From Alteromonas sp. 1_MG-2023 (GTDB lineage: Bacteria > Pseudomonadota > Gammaproteobacteria > Enterobacterales > Alteromonadaceae), in NCBI RefSeq assembly GCF_030547075.1, contig NZ_JAUOQH010000009.1, positions 62,001 through 126,000 of the forward strand: a stretch of DNA of 64,000 nucleotides, given 5' to 3'. The translations under genes and the position numbers were made by a program. The notes below the pieces were generated by a model. The model saw only the letters and a program-made list of their open reading frames with translations, made no database searches and was not told the origin of the DNA. Within the stretch, counting starts at the first letter, position 1; the number at the start of each line of letters is the position of its first letter. Below are positions 1-8,488 of the stretch, in pieces.

Positions 1-18
1 TACTGTGATTAAACGCAA

Positions 19-46
19 GAGGCTGCCATTCGGCAGCCTCTTTTTT
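19..46 (+). terminator. Rho-independent terminator of an upstream gene
   Basis: A 9-bp perfect stem (GAGGCTGCC / GGCAGCCTC) with a 4-nt loop is followed by six T. It reads rightwards, so it ends a gene lying before the window. Confidence 0.85.
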
Positions 47-308
47 ATTTTCTACTTCAAAATGTCACATAAGGGCGCGGTAAGCGTCAGTTTTGTTACA
101 ACCCCATCTTTTACGCAAAATTTACCCACTTAGTTTTACCTGTACCTAAGTACACTGGAGTTAATCAAAAAATAAACTTATTTAAAAGCCCTAAGCTTTT
201 GATTTATTTATGATAATAAAAAACTGACATTATTTTGTACAAGTTCTTGCTGTGTATACGCAAGTATATAATTTAATACTCTCCTAATAAAAAGCGGACG
301 ATAACAAC
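47..308. other. Non-coding leader before the large nuclease gene
   Basis: AT-rich, with no convincing open frame. It presumably holds the promoter of the nuclease gene. No strong Shine-Dalgarno precedes the ATG at 309, and I could not assign -35/-10 boxes with confidence. Confidence 0.4.
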
Positions 309-3300
309 ATGGCGAAACTGGGTAGACAAGGGCGAGCGAAGTTGAGTAAGTCAGCTTTGTGCGTGAAATTGATATTAGGTAGTGTATTAACACTACCGCT
401 TTCTTTTAGTGCTTTTTCAGATGTTATTTGGGAAGAGAACTTCGATGCAGACGCTTTAAACGGCAAAGGAGCCGTTGGCGGTGACAGTGTTACTATTGAT
501 ATGGACGGCGTTACGCGCTGGAGTATTGATGTTTCAGATGCCGATTTAACTGCGGCTTCTGACTGGTTTAAAGTCGATGGTGGCCAACTTAGTGCTCGCG
601 ACGTAGATGGTCCTGCAGTGTGGTTGTCTGAAGTTATTGTCGTAAACGGCTTAACTGACTTGCAGCTTGATGTAACTGTTTCAGAACTGAGTGGGCAAGA
701 ATCGTCAGATTTCTTTGATGTAATGTATTCTGTTGATGGCGGCGCTTTTACGCTAGTGACCCATGAGTCAGGCACTGATAGCCACACACTGGTTGATGAT
801 TATACGAGTGCGTTAGTAAATGCCGCTATTCCTGATGGAAGCACGCTTCAGATAAAATTAGTCATGCAGAACAGTGCTGGGGGTGAATATCACCTTGTAG
901 ACAGCGTTATACTATCCGGTTCGACTGGCGAAGAAGGTGGTGGCGATGAAGGCGGCGATGATGGTGAAGTATCTGACGACACACTTCGTACATTAACTGA
1001 AAGTTGCTTTAACTGCCCTGATTTAACCGCGGTTAAATTACCCAGCGAATATGTTGAAGCTGATTATTATGCGCAGCTTGATACCGCAATAACGAACAAT
1101 GAAAGCGCTGAAACACTCAAAGCGCTGGCACAAAATATTATCTCGCTAGACCACCACCAGCTTTCTTATTCAGAAGCATGGACAGCCCTTACCGATACCG
1201 ATCAAGACCCAGCCAACCCAGACAATGTAGTATTGTTCTACATGGGAACGTCGTTAGCTAAATTTAGTAACGGTAGCGGTACCCAAAGTAGTAACCAAGA
1301 TAACTGGAACAGAGAACACGTTTGGGCAAACAGCCATGGTTTCTCTAGCAATAACCTTGCAGCCTATACCGATATTCATCACCTTCGCCCGACCGATATT
1401 TCGGTAAACGGTTCTCGCGGTAATCTCGATTTTGATTTCAGTGACGGTGCACTATCTGAAGCGCCAGCAAACAAAATTGATAGTGACTCTTTTGAACCTC
1501 GTGATTCAGTAAAAGGCGATGTAGCGCGCGCTATGTTCTACATGGACGTACGTTACGATGGAAGCGATACCAGTGAATCGGAAGAAGACTTGGTATTAGT
1601 TGACCGTTTAACCAGCACTGACGAAGCGGCGCATGGCAAACTGTGTGTATTGTTACAGTGGCATGAAAGTGACCCAGTAGATGAGTTCGAGGAAGACCGA
1701 AACAGTAAAGTTTTCGAATTCCAAGGTAACCGTAACCCGTTTATTGATAAGCCAGAGTTAGCCTCGCTAATCTTCAACACTGATTGTGACGGTAGCGATG
1801 CTGGCGGTTCAGATGATGATACTGACGACGGAGACACAACTGGCGGAAGCACAGGCTCAGGCCACGCAGTCTTTATTTCTGAATACATTGAAGGTAGCAG
1901 TTTTAACAAAGCCATAGAGATTTACAACGGCTCTACAGAAACAGTAGATTTAAGTAACTACAAGCTTAAACTGCTTTCTAATGGCGCAACTGCGGTAGGT
2001 GATGAGAAAGTGCTAGCGCTTAGCGGTACATTAGCCTCTGGTGCCGTGGCCACCTTTAGCCATGCTAGCGCAGAAGAAGTACTTGCTACAGGTTCAACGA
2101 TAAGTAGTTTTGTCATGAACTTCAATGGTGACGACTACATCGAGCTAAGCTATGGCGACGAAACCATTGATGCTGTTGGTACATTCGGCGTAGATACCGA
2201 CTGGGGTAAAGATGTAACCCTAGTACGTAAGGCTTCAATTACCGAAGGTAATGCAACCCGCAACCCCGCTTTCGATCCCGCTAGCGAATGGGATAGTTAC
2301 AGCCAAAATACCTTCGATTATTTTGGTTCTCACAACGGTAGTGTAGTCGAACCTACAGATCCAACCGACCCTACAGATCCAACTGATCCAACTGATCCAA
2401 CTGATCCGACAGACCCTGTTGACCCAGTCGATCCGGTAGACCCAACGGTTGAATTGGTACTTATCAGTGAACTGCAGGGCGACGGTGATGCATCACCATT
2501 GGCTGACACAACCGTTATTATTGAAGCGGTTGTGACTAAGGTAGCTGAAGATTTATCTGGTTTCTTCGTTCAAGAAGAAATGGCTGATTCTGACGGTAAC
2601 GATGCAACATCTGAAGGTGTGTTTGTGTATGCAACTTCGCTTGATACTTACCCTGCGGTAGGTGATTTAGTGCGCATGCAAGGTGATGTAGTTGAGTATA
2701 ACGACTTGACTGAGTTTGTATTATCAGGTGAAGTTGAAGTACTAGGTGCGGGCGGCAGTGTACTATACACCGAACTTAGCATGCCATTTAGTGCTGATAC
2801 TAACCTTGAAGCCTATGAAGGTATGCAAATTACCTTTACACAATCTTTGTTAGTGAATGATGTGTACAACCTAGGCCGTTACGGTCAGTTTAACGTGGGT
2901 TCTAAACGCGTGATGATCCCCACAAACCAATATCCTGCGGGTTCTGCTGACGCATTAGCATTAGCGGAAGAAAATGCCCTCAATACGTTATTGGTAGATG
3001 ATGCTTCAAACAGCCAAAATCTAGATGGTATTCCATTCCCAGTAGGTGGGCTAACTCACAATAATCCACTTCGCCTAGGTGATACGGTTGCAAACCTAAC
3101 AGGTGTAATGCATTACTCGTTCAGCGAGTATCAATTGCTACCAGTGATGGATTTAGAATTAGTACGCACTAATGCACGTACGGCTTACCCATTAATCGGC
3201 CTAACCGGAGACGTAAAAGTGGCTAGCTTTAACGTACTCAACTATTTCGATGGACCAGATTTCCCAACCTCTCGTGGTGCCACCAATGAATTTGAATTGG

Positions 3301-4331
3301 TACGCCAAGAAGCGAAAATTGTTGCAGCATTAGCGGCAATGGACGCGGATGTTGTTGGTCTTGTAGAAGTTGAAAATGATGGACACGGTGAAGACTCTGC
3401 CATTGCAACGCTAACCGCAGCAGTTAATGCTGAAATGGGCGGCGATGTTTATAGCTATGTGTCAATTACTGAAGCGCTAGGTACCGACGAAATTGCAGTA
3501 GGCATGATTTACAAGCCTGCAGTAGTCACACCATTTGGTAATGCAGTGACTTCGTCTGAATCACCTTTTGACTATGGTAACCGTCAGCCGCTTCTTCAAT
3601 CATTTACAGTGAACGCTAACGGTGAAGCATTCACCCTTGCCGTAAACCACTTTAAATCGAAAGGAAGCTGTTCTAGTGCTACCGGAGATAACGCCGATTC
3701 AGGTGATGGTCAAGGCTGTTGGAACGCATTGCGTACCGATGCAGCTAATGGCTTAGTTGCCATTGTGGAAAACAATAGCGATACCTTGTCTGACCGCTTG
3801 TTAATTATGGGCGACTTGAACGCGTATGCTGCAGAGGAGCCTATTTTGGCCCTTGAAAGTGCAGGTTATACCAACCTAGTTAACACCTTTGGTGGCGACT
3901 CGGCGTACTCATACACCTTTGATGGCGAGCTTGGTTACCTAGATCACGCGCTATCAAGCCCTACGTTAACTCAATACGTGGTTGATGCGACGGTATGGCA
4001 CATTAATGCAGATGAGCCTCGAGTGTTTGATTACAACGAAGAGTTTAAAACTGACGCGCAAATCACCGATTATTATGGTGCTGATGCGTACCGCTCTTCA
4101 GATCACGATCCAGTATTGGTAGTGCTTAACTTCCCAGATGCGGTTCAACCTGGCGATTTTGATGGCGACAACGACGTAGATTACAACGACATTATGGCGT
4201 TCTATGGCTTGTTCTTATCAGGTGGTGCAAGCGATTTGGCGAATGATTTTAATAACGATGGCATGGTTAATTTCTTTGACCTTAATGCCTTAATGGCCAT
4301 GTGTACCCGCGCTGGTTGTGCAGTAGAATAA
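309..4331 (+). CDS. Large secreted multidomain nuclease with C-terminal dockerin (endonuclease I + ExeM/NucH type)
   Basis: Predicted extracellular DNase of 1340 aa. Residues 1-37 form a signal peptide. Residues ~38-205 look like a beta-sandwich domain. Residues ~225-490 are an endonuclease I domain with the His-Me finger motif WNREHVW (residues 333-339). Residues ~519-680 resemble a lamin-tail domain. Residues ~682-713 are an Asp-Pro-Thr/Val repeat linker. Residues ~715-965 resemble the OB-fold region of ExeM/NucH proteins. Residues ~968-1270 are an endonuclease/exonuclease/phosphatase domain (SFNVLNYFD, VEVEND, NHFKSKG, GDLNAY, SDHDP). Residues 1282-1335 hold two Ca-binding dockerin-type loops (D1283-D1294 and D1313-D1324). 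Known ExeM proteins degrade extracellular DNA and usually end in a GlyGly-CTERM; here a dockerin takes that place. The next gene, 14 bp on, may encode its anchor. The nuclease call is firm; the substrate is inferred. Confidence 0.88.
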   Translation: MAKLGRQGRAKLSKSALCVKLILGSVLTLPLSFSAFSDVIWEENFDADALNGKGAVGGDSVTIDMDGVTRWSIDVSDADLTAASDWFKVDGGQLSARDVDGPAVWLSEVIVVNGLTDLQLDVTVSELSGQESSDFFDVMYSVDGGAFTLVTHESGTDSHTLVDDYTSALVNAAIPDGSTLQIKLVMQNSAGGEYHLVDSVILSGSTGEEGGGDEGGDDGEVSDDTLRTLTESCFNCPDLTAVKLPSEYVEADYYAQLDTAITNNESAETLKALAQNIISLDHHQLSYSEAWTALTDTDQDPANPDNVVLFYMGTSLAKFSNGSGTQSSNQDNWNREHVWANSHGFSSNNLAAYTDIHHLRPTDISVNGSRGNLDFDFSDGALSEAPANKIDSDSFEPRDSVKGDVARAMFYMDVRYDGSDTSESEEDLVLVDRLTSTDEAAHGKLCVLLQWHESDPVDEFEEDRNSKVFEFQGNRNPFIDKPELASLIFNTDCDGSDAGGSDDDTDDGDTTGGSTGSGHAVFISEYIEGSSFNKAIEIYNGSTETVDLSNYKLKLLSNGATAVGDEKVLALSGTLASGAVATFSHASAEEVLATGSTISSFVMNFNGDDYIELSYGDETIDAVGTFGVDTDWGKDVTLVRKASITEGNATRNPAFDPASEWDSYSQNTFDYFGSHNGSVVEPTDPTDPTDPTDPTDPTDPTDPVDPVDPVDPTVELVLISELQGDGDASPLADTTVIIEAVVTKVAEDLSGFFVQEEMADSDGNDATSEGVFVYATSLDTYPAVGDLVRMQGDVVEYNDLTEFVLSGEVEVLGAGGSVLYTELSMPFSADTNLEAYEGMQITFTQSLLVNDVYNLGRYGQFNVGSKRVMIPTNQYPAGSADALALAEENALNTLLVDDASNSQNLDGIPFPVGGLTHNNPLRLGDTVANLTGVMHYSFSEYQLLPVMDLELVRTNARTAYPLIGLTGDVKVASFNVLNYFDGPDFPTSRGATNEFELVRQEAKIVAALAAMDADVVGLVEVENDGHGEDSAIATLTAAVNAEMGGDVYSYVSITEALGTDEIAVGMIYKPAVVTPFGNAVTSSESPFDYGNRQPLLQSFTVNANGEAFTLAVNHFKSKGSCSSATGDNADSGDGQGCWNALRTDAANGLVAIVENNSDTLSDRLLIMGDLNAYAAEEPILALESAGYTNLVNTFGGDSAYSYTFDGELGYLDHALSSPTLTQYVVDATVWHINADEPRVFDYNEEFKTDAQITDYYGADAYRSSDHDPVLVVLNFPDAVQPGDFDGDNDVDYNDIMAFYGLFLSGGASDLANDFNNDGMVNFFDLNALMAMCTRAGCAVE
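2353..2448 (+). repeat. In-frame Asp-Pro-Thr/Val tandem repeat linker
   Basis: Tandem degenerate 9-bp units encode roughly ten Asp-Pro-Thr or Asp-Pro-Val triplets inside the nuclease gene, between the lamin-tail and OB-like domains. Such rigid acidic linkers are common in secreted modular enzymes. Copy number is likely to vary between strains by slippage. Confidence 0.8.
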
Positions 4332-4345
4332 GTAGGAATTAGAAA

Positions 4346-4933
4346 ATGAAAAAATTTATTATTGGTTTATTTGCACTAGTTGGTTTCAGTGCGCATGCAG
4401 CGGTGATCAACATCAGTACTGACCAAACTATATATAACGTGGGAGATACAATAACTGCCAATGTTTGGATTGATATAGCCGAGTTGCAAGACAGCAATCT
4501 GGCACAGCCAATCATTAGTGGTTTTGTGATGTCATTGATGACAGATCCTACAACTGTTTCATACAATGATAATTCGATTATGTTTGGTGATAAATTGGGG
4601 GCAGGGGCTTTGAGTGCTTTTTTACCAGCAGGATTGGGAATGTATTCTATACAGTCTGCAGGGTTCACTTCTACCCTGTTTTCTCTTCAGGCTGGACTAA
4701 CGTCTTTCGAACTTTTCTCGCTTGAGTTTACCGCTTTAAACAGCGTTTCAGACGCGCTTTTCGGTCTTACTGCTAGTGTGAGTGAGCTTGGTTCATTCCT
4801 AGGAACGCCGGTATCAACGGCCTCAACCGCGTTTTCTGTCGAAGCGACTTCAGTTCCAGCACCAAGTACTGGTGTTCTAGCATTACTTGCATTTTTCGGT
4901 TTGGCGGTATCGCGGGTTAAGGCTCGTCGCTAA
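4346..4933 (+). CDS. Exported cohesin-like protein with PEP-CTERM-type C-terminal anchor
   Basis: 195 aa. An N-terminal signal peptide (MKKFIIGLFALVGFSAHA) is followed by a beta-rich domain of ~150 aa. Its opening pattern (VINIST, then VGDTITANVWID, then ISGFVMSLMTDP) resembles cohesin or CBM-like sandwich domains. Residues 170-195 form a tripartite PEP-CTERM-like tail: VPAPS, a hydrophobic segment and a basic end (VKARR). The usual motif is VPEP; here it reads VPAP. PEP-CTERM tails are processed by an exosortase, none of which lies in this window. The gene starts 14 bp after the dockerin-bearing nuclease and precedes a terminator, so the two probably form one operon. Inference: it is the surface receptor for the nuclease dockerin. 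The cohesin assignment is by pattern only. Confidence 0.65.
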   Translation: MKKFIIGLFALVGFSAHAAVINISTDQTIYNVGDTITANVWIDIAELQDSNLAQPIISGFVMSLMTDPTTVSYNDNSIMFGDKLGAGALSAFLPAGLGMYSIQSAGFTSTLFSLQAGLTSFELFSLEFTALNSVSDALFGLTASVSELGSFLGTPVSTASTAFSVEATSVPAPSTGVLALLAFFGLAVSRVKARR

Positions 4934-4986
4934 TCGAGATATTCTAGCGATAAAGTGAAATAAGCTTTTTACAAAGCGTTTTAATA

Positions 4987-5012
4987 AAAACCCAGCATTT
5001 GCTGGGTTTTTT
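4987..5012 (+). terminator. Rho-independent terminator after the nuclease/anchor pair
   Basis: Stem AAAACCCAGC / GCTGGGTTTT with a 4-nt ATTT loop, continuing into T-rich sequence. It closes the two-gene unit. Confidence 0.85.
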
Positions 5013-5110
5013 ATATTTTAAACTCGCTAAATCATCTAGTACTTCTCGTTCAGGCTACCAGCAGCGCATACGATAAAATTTTTATTTACAGCTGGATCAA
5101 AATAAACCAC

Positions 5111-5128
5111 ACTGTTTAAAAATACAGT
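5111..5128. promoter_or_regulatory. Inverted repeat before the WYL regulator gene, possible autoregulatory operator
   Basis: ACTGT and ACAGT arms flank an 8-bp A/T spacer and end 14 bp before the start codon at 5143. WYL repressors of the BrxR/CapW type bind inverted repeats in their own promoters. The link here is inference. Confidence 0.4.
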
Positions 5129-5142
5129 CAAGTGGGAATATT

Positions 5143-6102
5143 ATGTCTGCCACCCAAATACTAGGCAATGACGGGCCAGAATTCGGCCTCAGCGATGCTT
5201 CACCTTCAGAAAACGCCAGTCTTGATACTGTCAGCTTTGCTCAGCGCCAGCGGTTGGCGTATATCGATTTTTGTTTGCTGTTCAAAGGGGCGATTTATCG
5301 CCAAGATCTTATTGGCCGCTTCGAAGTGGGCTTGTCTGCGGGCTCTCGCGATTTCAGCCTATACAAAGTGTTAGCTCCAAATAACCTTACGTATGACGCC
5401 AGAGAGAAACGTTATTTTCAAACTGATACATTCACGCCCTTATTCGAGCACGATCCCCGAAGAACCTTGGTAAAGTTGGCGAACGATATTTCAGATGGTT
5501 TCGATGCTATCGGAGATATTCATTTTCCAGTAGAAAGTGCATCGTCGTTAAATGTGCCCGACATTTATGTGGTAGCAAAATTAGTGCAAGCCATTGTTAA
5601 CAATAAAGCGGTGAGTGTTATATATACATCGCTTTCAAGTGGTTCGGGGGCGCGAGAATTGGTACCCCATAGCATTGTAGATAATGGCCAGCGTTGGCAC
5701 GTGCGTGCGTTTGATAGAAAAACCGGAAGCTTTAGAGATTTCGTGCTAACCCGTATTAGTAAAGTTACCCTAAAGGCCGCCCCTGCATTAAGCGAACAAA
5801 GCCTTGCTGATGAAGCATGGCAGAGAAAAATAGCCTTAGAAGTGGTGCCGCACCCGAAAAATATAAACCATCCTACTGCCATTGAGCTTGATTATGGTAT
5901 GGAAGAGGGGGTACTTCAGCTTGAAGTACGAGCTGCTATGGCGGGGTATTTATTGCGCAGGTGGAACGTAGATTGTACGAAGTACGCTAGCCTACGAACC
6001 GGTGAATACCAATTGTGGTTACGTAATCAAGAAACGCTGGAAAATACCGATAATCTGGCCATTGCGCCAGGCTATATTGGTGAAGAAAAGCGCTACGAGT
6101 AA
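5143..6102 (+). CDS. WYL-domain transcriptional regulator, BrxR/CapW-like
   Basis: 319 aa. Residues ~30-105 look like a winged-helix region (RQRLAYIDFCLLFKG, then LAPNNLTYDAREKRY). Residues ~150-210 are a WYL domain with the RWHVRAFD signature (R184-W185-H186-V187-R188) and FRDFVLTRI. Residues ~225-310 would be the C-terminal WCX-type extension. This wHTH-WYL-WCX order and the YDAREKRY segment are typical of the BrxR/CapW repressors that control BREX, CBASS and other anti-phage systems. No defence genes are visible on either side, so this copy is either solitary or regulates something else. A GGGAAT sequence precedes the ATG. The gene converges on the kinase gene, with 5 bp between them. Confidence 0.75.
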   Translation: MSATQILGNDGPEFGLSDASPSENASLDTVSFAQRQRLAYIDFCLLFKGAIYRQDLIGRFEVGLSAGSRDFSLYKVLAPNNLTYDAREKRYFQTDTFTPLFEHDPRRTLVKLANDISDGFDAIGDIHFPVESASSLNVPDIYVVAKLVQAIVNNKAVSVIYTSLSSGSGARELVPHSIVDNGQRWHVRAFDRKTGSFRDFVLTRISKVTLKAAPALSEQSLADEAWQRKIALEVVPHPKNINHPTAIELDYGMEEGVLQLEVRAAMAGYLLRRWNVDCTKYASLRTGEYQLWLRNQETLENTDNLAIAPGYIGEEKRYE

Positions 6103-6107
6103 GCAGC

Positions 6108-8243
6108 TTAGCGCGTTTGGGTAAACTGCTTAATACATGAAAGTAGTAACTCTTTGTTTAATGGTTTGGTAAGAAAATCATTCATGCCCGCGTTTAAGCA
6201 TTCTTCTTTATCTTCTGGGAATGCATTGGCGGTCAGCGCGGCTATAGGCGTGTTCACCTTTAACTCATTTCGTATAATGTTCGATGCCATAATGCCATCC
6301 ATTACGGGCATATTGCAGTCCATTAAAATGAAATCAAAAGTGTGTTTAGTACAGGCCGCTACCGCTTGTTCTCCATCTTTCACATGAATAATTTTATAAC
6401 CTTCACTTTCAAGCATGGCTTTTACAATTTCTGCATTTATGTCGTTGTCTTCAGCAATTAGAATGCGTAATTTCTTAGTGGCAACTGATGGTAAGGGGGC
6501 AGGGGCGCTAACTTGCGTGACAAGGTGTTGTAAATCCAATTCTAGATCTTTGCGAATAATAGGCTTGGCGTGGGTGCGCCAAATCATGTCACTTATCTCT
6601 TTTCCACATTCTAGCTGTTCTAGTTCGGCTGAAATCAAGATGACTTTCGGAAACGGCGTAATGCCTAACGTTAATAATTCTTTTAATAAGTCTACGCCGC
6701 TCATTTCAGGCATGGATAAATCGAGAATAATAACGGGGTAGTTACTAGGCGTATTTTCTAAAAATGCTTTGGCACTAGAGTAGCTTGTGGGTATTAATGA
6801 CATGGCGGCAACCACATGTTCAAGATATTCACGACTGGTGAGTAAGTCGTCCACAATTGCACATTTTAAGGTGGCACCAGGCTTAACTTCAATTTCGGGT
6901 AAAGACTCTTCAATAACAGGAAGGGTTAATGTGAAATCACTACCCACTCCGACAGTAGTGGTAACCGTAATATCGCCATCCATTAATTGCGCTAACTCTT
7001 TTGCAATACTAAGGCCTAGCCCTGTTCCGCCATAATGACGTGTGGTGGTTTGGTCGGCTTGCTCAAACTTTTGGAAAATCGTAGTTAGCTTTTCATTCGC
7101 TATGCCAATACCAGTATCTTTAACCGAAAACAGTAAGGTGTTGCCATTCGTATCTGTAGTTTGGCTTATCGACAAAGACACGCTGCCAGATTCGGTAAAC
7201 TTAATAGCATTGCTTAACAAGTTATGTAAGATTTGTGCTATTCGTGTGATGTCACCTTGAATGACAGGGGCCAAATTCTGTTGTTTATTGTAATAAAACG
7301 CCAGCCCTTTATTTTGGCAGTAAATACGCTGTATCGACACCACTTCGTCTAATAACTGAAGTAAGTCTACCGGTCCTTTTTCTACACTAATTTTGCCCGC
7401 TTCTATTTTCGATAAATCTAGAATGTCGTTTATTAGTGTAAGCAATTGTCTACCAGCGGCTTTGGCTTTTCGCAAATAATTGTCGCTTTTAGCGGGGTTA
7501 TCCATTGCGAGTTCAATCATGCCGAATAAACCATTCATCGGGGTGCGCAGTTCATGGCTCATGCTGGATAAAAACTCAGATTTTGCCCTATTGGCCTCTT
7601 GGGCTTTTTGCGCTGCTACCTCTGCTTTATTTGAAGCTTTATGAAGGTGCTGAATAGTTCTCTTTATTTTTCTATCCATAGGCGCAAAAATGAAGAGCGC
7701 TTCCATAGCGAGTAAAAATATCGTGACCGCCCATAAATAAAACTCTAGGGATGACACATCATCTACATGCCCTTTGGCTTCCTGTTCAAATGTATAAACC
7801 ACAGTATTAAGCTGTTTTAATAACACCGTTGCTTGCTCGATAGGAATGGCAATTGACGACGAACATTGGGGTGTTTTAACAAGAGATTTAGCTTGCGAAA
7901 TATACTGTGTAACTTTTGCGTCTAATTCGCCAGCGCCAAAATACATATCGGAGATACTAGCAGGCAAAGAAGGTAAAGAAGTGAGTTTGCTATGGTTACT
8001 TGAAAAAGTGCGAATAGCAGCATCAAGCATCGCGGTTGAAGCGGCGCTATCTTGACCACATGCATTTATCTTTTGCACCAGTAATGCAATGCGCTGAGAC
8101 AGCATTCGCTGTTGACCAGCAATATTGATAATTTCCGCATCAAGACGCTGATCATCTAACAGTGTTCTCATTGTAAATACTGACGCAGTAACAAGCCCAG
8201 CAATCAGGAGAAGCGCTAAGGTGTATCTTATGCGAATTGACAT
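6108..8243 (-). CDS. Hybrid sensor histidine kinase with PilJ/NarX-like sensor and two receiver domains
   Basis: 711 aa. TM1 (residues ~8-26) and TM2 (~168-188) bracket a periplasmic helical region containing INIAGQQRMLSQRIALL, the signature of the type IV pili methyl-accepting/NarX-like sensor fold. A coiled linker leads to HisKA (phospho-acceptor H230 in SHELRTP), an HATPase with GIGIANEKL and GTGLGLSIAKELA boxes, then two REC domains: the first near LDLSMPEMSG, the second near MDCNMPVMDG. Family knowledge: such hybrids phosphorelay to a separate HPt protein; none is encoded nearby. The ligand is unknown. The ATG at 8243 has no clear Shine-Dalgarno, but the first TM starts right after it. 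Confidence 0.88.
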   Translation of the reverse strand: MSIRIRYTLALLLIAGLVTASVFTMRTLLDDQRLDAEIINIAGQQRMLSQRIALLVQKINACGQDSAASTAMLDAAIRTFSSNHSKLTSLPSLPASISDMYFGAGELDAKVTQYISQAKSLVKTPQCSSSIAIPIEQATVLLKQLNTVVYTFEQEAKGHVDDVSSLEFYLWAVTIFLLAMEALFIFAPMDRKIKRTIQHLHKASNKAEVAAQKAQEANRAKSEFLSSMSHELRTPMNGLFGMIELAMDNPAKSDNYLRKAKAAGRQLLTLINDILDLSKIEAGKISVEKGPVDLLQLLDEVVSIQRIYCQNKGLAFYYNKQQNLAPVIQGDITRIAQILHNLLSNAIKFTESGSVSLSISQTTDTNGNTLLFSVKDTGIGIANEKLTTIFQKFEQADQTTTRHYGGTGLGLSIAKELAQLMDGDITVTTTVGVGSDFTLTLPVIEESLPEIEVKPGATLKCAIVDDLLTSREYLEHVVAAMSLIPTSYSSAKAFLENTPSNYPVIILDLSMPEMSGVDLLKELLTLGITPFPKVILISAELEQLECGKEISDMIWRTHAKPIIRKDLELDLQHLVTQVSAPAPLPSVATKKLRILIAEDNDINAEIVKAMLESEGYKIIHVKDGEQAVAACTKHTFDFILMDCNMPVMDGIMASNIIRNELKVNTPIAALTANAFPEDKEECLNAGMNDFLTKPLNKELLLSCIKQFTQTR

Positions 8244-8443
8244 AAAAATAATGTTTGTCTTTGAGTACTTAAAAGATAATGGATCGCTTGGATATACGCA
8301 ATTTTATGGTGGGGATAAATACAAAGTTTTTCGTATGAAAGGAGCCACTTGGCGCAGCATGGCAAGGCTACAAGGCTATTTAATACTTTAGTGTGGACGT
8401 AAAATATAGGTGTATAACAGGAGTAAAATGAAGTGGAATAAGC

Positions 8444-8478
8444 GGCGCTTACACTTAATTAGCCTAAGCGCCTTTTTG
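8444..8478 (+). terminator. Intrinsic terminator reading rightwards, source transcript unclear
   Basis: Arms GGCGCTTA / TAAGCGCC are followed by five T on the + strand only. No + strand gene of ordinary size precedes it, so it may end a short transcript starting in the 8244-8443 gap. It could also serve weakly as the end hairpin of the leftward DUF1989 gene. Confidence 0.55.
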
Positions 8479-8488
8479 TATTTAACAA

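Noticed and set aside
2353-2448. Short regular repeats that could suggest a CRISPR-like array
   Set aside because: They are in-frame Asp-Pro-Thr codons inside a coding region with no spacers.
5143-6102. A BREX, CBASS or other defence island at the WYL regulator
   Set aside because: Neighbouring genes show none of the methylase, helicase, cyclase or effector motifs of such systems.
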